From positions 1 through 64,000 of the forward strand of contig CANKWR010000001.1 in the NCBI GenBank assembly GCA_947487525.1: 64,000 nt of DNA, in the 5' to 3' direction. A program made the position numbers and the translations under genes. The notes under the pieces are model-generated. The model was not told where the DNA came from, did no database searches, and saw only the letters and a program-made list of their open reading frames with translations. Below, one piece after another: positions 62,839-64,000 of this stretch. Positions within the stretch are counted from its first letter, which is position 1, and each line of letters starts with the position of its first letter. This DNA comes from Bacteroidota bacterium. GTDB taxonomy: Bacteria; Bacteroidota; Bacteroidia; Chitinophagales; Chitinophagaceae.

Positions 62839-64000
62839 ATGGATAGTATACTCGCAGATATTAAAAAATTATATGAATCAATTCATTCCATTGAATGGGA
62901 TGAGATGACGAAGATTCCTCAAAGTGGCGGGGATCGTATGTATTTTAGAATTGTACAAGGAAATCAATCCTGGATTGCTACCTATAGTTTGAATATTAAA
63001 GAGAATGATACTTTTATGTACTTTGCTGCGCATTTTGCAAGTAAGGAATTACCTGTTCCAAAAGTATTGGCAGTAAACGAGGACAAATCCATTTATATCC
63101 AAGCCGATTTAGGAAATGTTTCCTTATTGGAACTACTGGAAAAAGAAGGCAAAACGGCACGCGTTTTTTCTTTATTCCAAAAAAGTTTAAAAGCATTGGC
63201 AAAGTTGCAAGTAAATGGGGGGGAGGGTTTGGATTATGCACGTTGTTTAACTTCAAAAGAATTTGGGAAGCATTCAATTTTAACTGACTTACTTTATTAC
63301 AAGTACTACTTTTTAGATACCCTGCAATACCCTTATGATAAACAAGCGTTGATAGATGAATTTGAATTGCTAAGTGAAAAATTGGAAAGTAAGGAGTTGA
63401 ATCATTTTTTATACCGCGATTTCCAAAGTAGAAATATTATCGTAAATAACGATGAAGTGTATTTTATAGATTTCCAAGGAGGGATGCAAGGTGGACTCTC
63501 CTATGATGTTGCGTCCTTGTTATGGCAAGCTAAGGCGGAGTTACCCAACGAGTGGAAGGAAAAATTGGCAGCCTATTACCTTGAGGAAGTGCAAAAATTA
63601 TTACCAACACCTATATCGGAGGAATTGTTTTACAAACAGTACAACGGTTTTGTGTTATTGCGCTTATTGCAAGTGCTTGGTGCGTATGGATTTAGAGGAT
63701 TATTTGAACGCAAGGCGCATTTTTTAAGAAGTATTCCATTGGGCTTAAATAATTTAAAAAACTTTTTATCTATAGCCCCTATTAGTCAGGACGCGCCTGT
63801 GTTTGCAGGTATTTTAAACTGGATGGTATCGCATGAGGTATTGGCAAGATTTAATCCTCCTATTGCTACTGAAGCAACTCCACTGGTCATTACCATCAAT
63901 AGCTTTAGTTATAAAAAAGGATTGCCAACAGATAGTTCTGATAATGGAGGTGGATTTATTTTTGACATGCGTGGCATATTAAATCCGGGAAGATTTGATG
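62839..64000 (+). CDS. Aminoglycoside-phosphotransferase-like kinase fused to RapZ C-terminal domain, 3' end cut by window edge
   Basis: Open from ATG 62839 to the right window edge (387 codons and one base), no stop codon. The first part is a small-molecule kinase of the APH/choline-kinase fold: Gly-rich loop area SGGDRMYFRIV near 31, catalytic loop HFLYRDFQSRNIIV near 190, and metal-binding FIDFQGG near 212. From about residue 345 the RapZ C-terminal domain begins (TPLVITINSFSYKKG, then FDMRGILNPGRFD). In E. coli RapZ this domain binds amino-sugar metabolites and RNA; RapZ's own N-terminal kinase domain is unrelated to this one. The kinase may phosphorylate a sugar or amino sugar (inference). 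Confidence 0.85.
   Translation, partial: MDSILADIKKLYESIHSIEWDEMTKIPQSGGDRMYFRIVQGNQSWIATYSLNIKENDTFMYFAAHFASKELPVPKVLAVNEDKSIYIQADLGNVSLLELLEKEGKTARVFSLFQKSLKALAKLQVNGGEGLDYARCLTSKEFGKHSILTDLLYYKYYFLDTLQYPYDKQALIDEFELLSEKLESKELNHFLYRDFQSRNIIVNNDEVYFIDFQGGMQGGLSYDVASLLWQAKAELPNEWKEKLAAYYLEEVQKLLPTPISEELFYKQYNGFVLLRLLQVLGAYGFRGLFERKAHFLRSIPLGLNNLKNFLSIAPISQDAPVFAGILNWMVSHEVLARFNPPIATEATPLVITINSFSYKKGLPTDSSDNGGGFIFDMRGILNPGRFD

Noticed and set aside
1-64000. tRNA, rRNA, insertion sequences and prophage genes
   Set aside because: No cloverleaf-like or rRNA sequence, transposase, integrase or phage structural protein could be recognised anywhere in the window.

Overview
The window looks like ordinary chromosomal backbone of a Bacteroidota bacterium, most likely from the Chitinophagales (an inference from protein style and gene content, not from a database search). 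Supporting signs are several exact matches to the Bacteroidota -7 promoter box TAnnTTTG, near absence of Shine-Dalgarno sequences, gliding/type IX secretion genes (gldA-like, gldB, porT), a fused E1 alpha/beta 2-oxoacid dehydrogenase, a bacillithiol gene (bshA), DUF1343/NamZ, a TonB-dependent receptor with a carboxypeptidase-like N-terminal domain, and a kinase-RapZ fusion. The DNA is AT-rich and densely coding on both strands. I see no rRNA, tRNA, CRISPR array, transposase, prophage or integrase.

Layout. 1-5.6 kb: mreB (cut by the left edge), purD, a POT peptide transporter and acs. 5.7-10.9 kb: an MHS-type MFS transporter with a small membrane partner, a GldA-like ATPase, enolase, an FtsB-like divisome protein and endonuclease III. 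11-17 kb: a KorA-type oxidoreductase subunit, a polysaccharide deacetylase, a Bax-inhibitor-1 membrane protein and a fused E1 dehydrogenase, followed by a tandem array of terminator fragments (16751-17088). 17-25.4 kb: M19 dipeptidase, prfA, galE, a PhoR/PhoB-like two-component pair, an MBL hydrolase, pyrD and a thiolase. 25.4-31.9 kb: two very large paralogous exported BNR/sortilin-like repeat proteins. 31.9-43.4 kb: namZ, nadE, gldB, apaG, icd, a double-lipoyl E2, a large zinc metalloprotease, a histone-H1-like Lys/Ala repeat protein and a CoA-binding protein. 43.4-50.3 kb: yifB, a MutS-like ATPase, pyrC, porT and ubiE on the minus strand, with rsgA divergent. 50.3-64 kb: a hypothetical protein, a gamma-class carbonic anhydrase-like protein, an aminotransferase, bshA, an M28 peptidase, a stand-alone C-terminal half of carB, a umuD/umuC pair, a Rieske oxygenase, a TonB receptor and the start of a kinase-RapZ fusion.

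How the genes fit together. Central carbon metabolism is well represented (acs, eno, icd, E1, E2, KorA, thiolase), as is pyrimidine synthesis (pyrD, pyrC, half of carB). Cell-envelope growth and turnover are served by mreB, FtsB, NamZ, the deacetylase and exported peptidases. PorT, GldB and GldA-like proteins point to a type IX secretion/gliding apparatus encoded at scattered loci.

The observations most worth checking are a UmuD-like protein lacking both catalytic residues with dyad-symmetric sites beside it, a carB gene split exactly at its internal linker, a set of genes whose -7 box lies only 3-4 nt before the start codon (probable leaderless mRNAs), and the multi-copy half-terminator array. 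I found no clear multi-gene system that is wholly undescribed.
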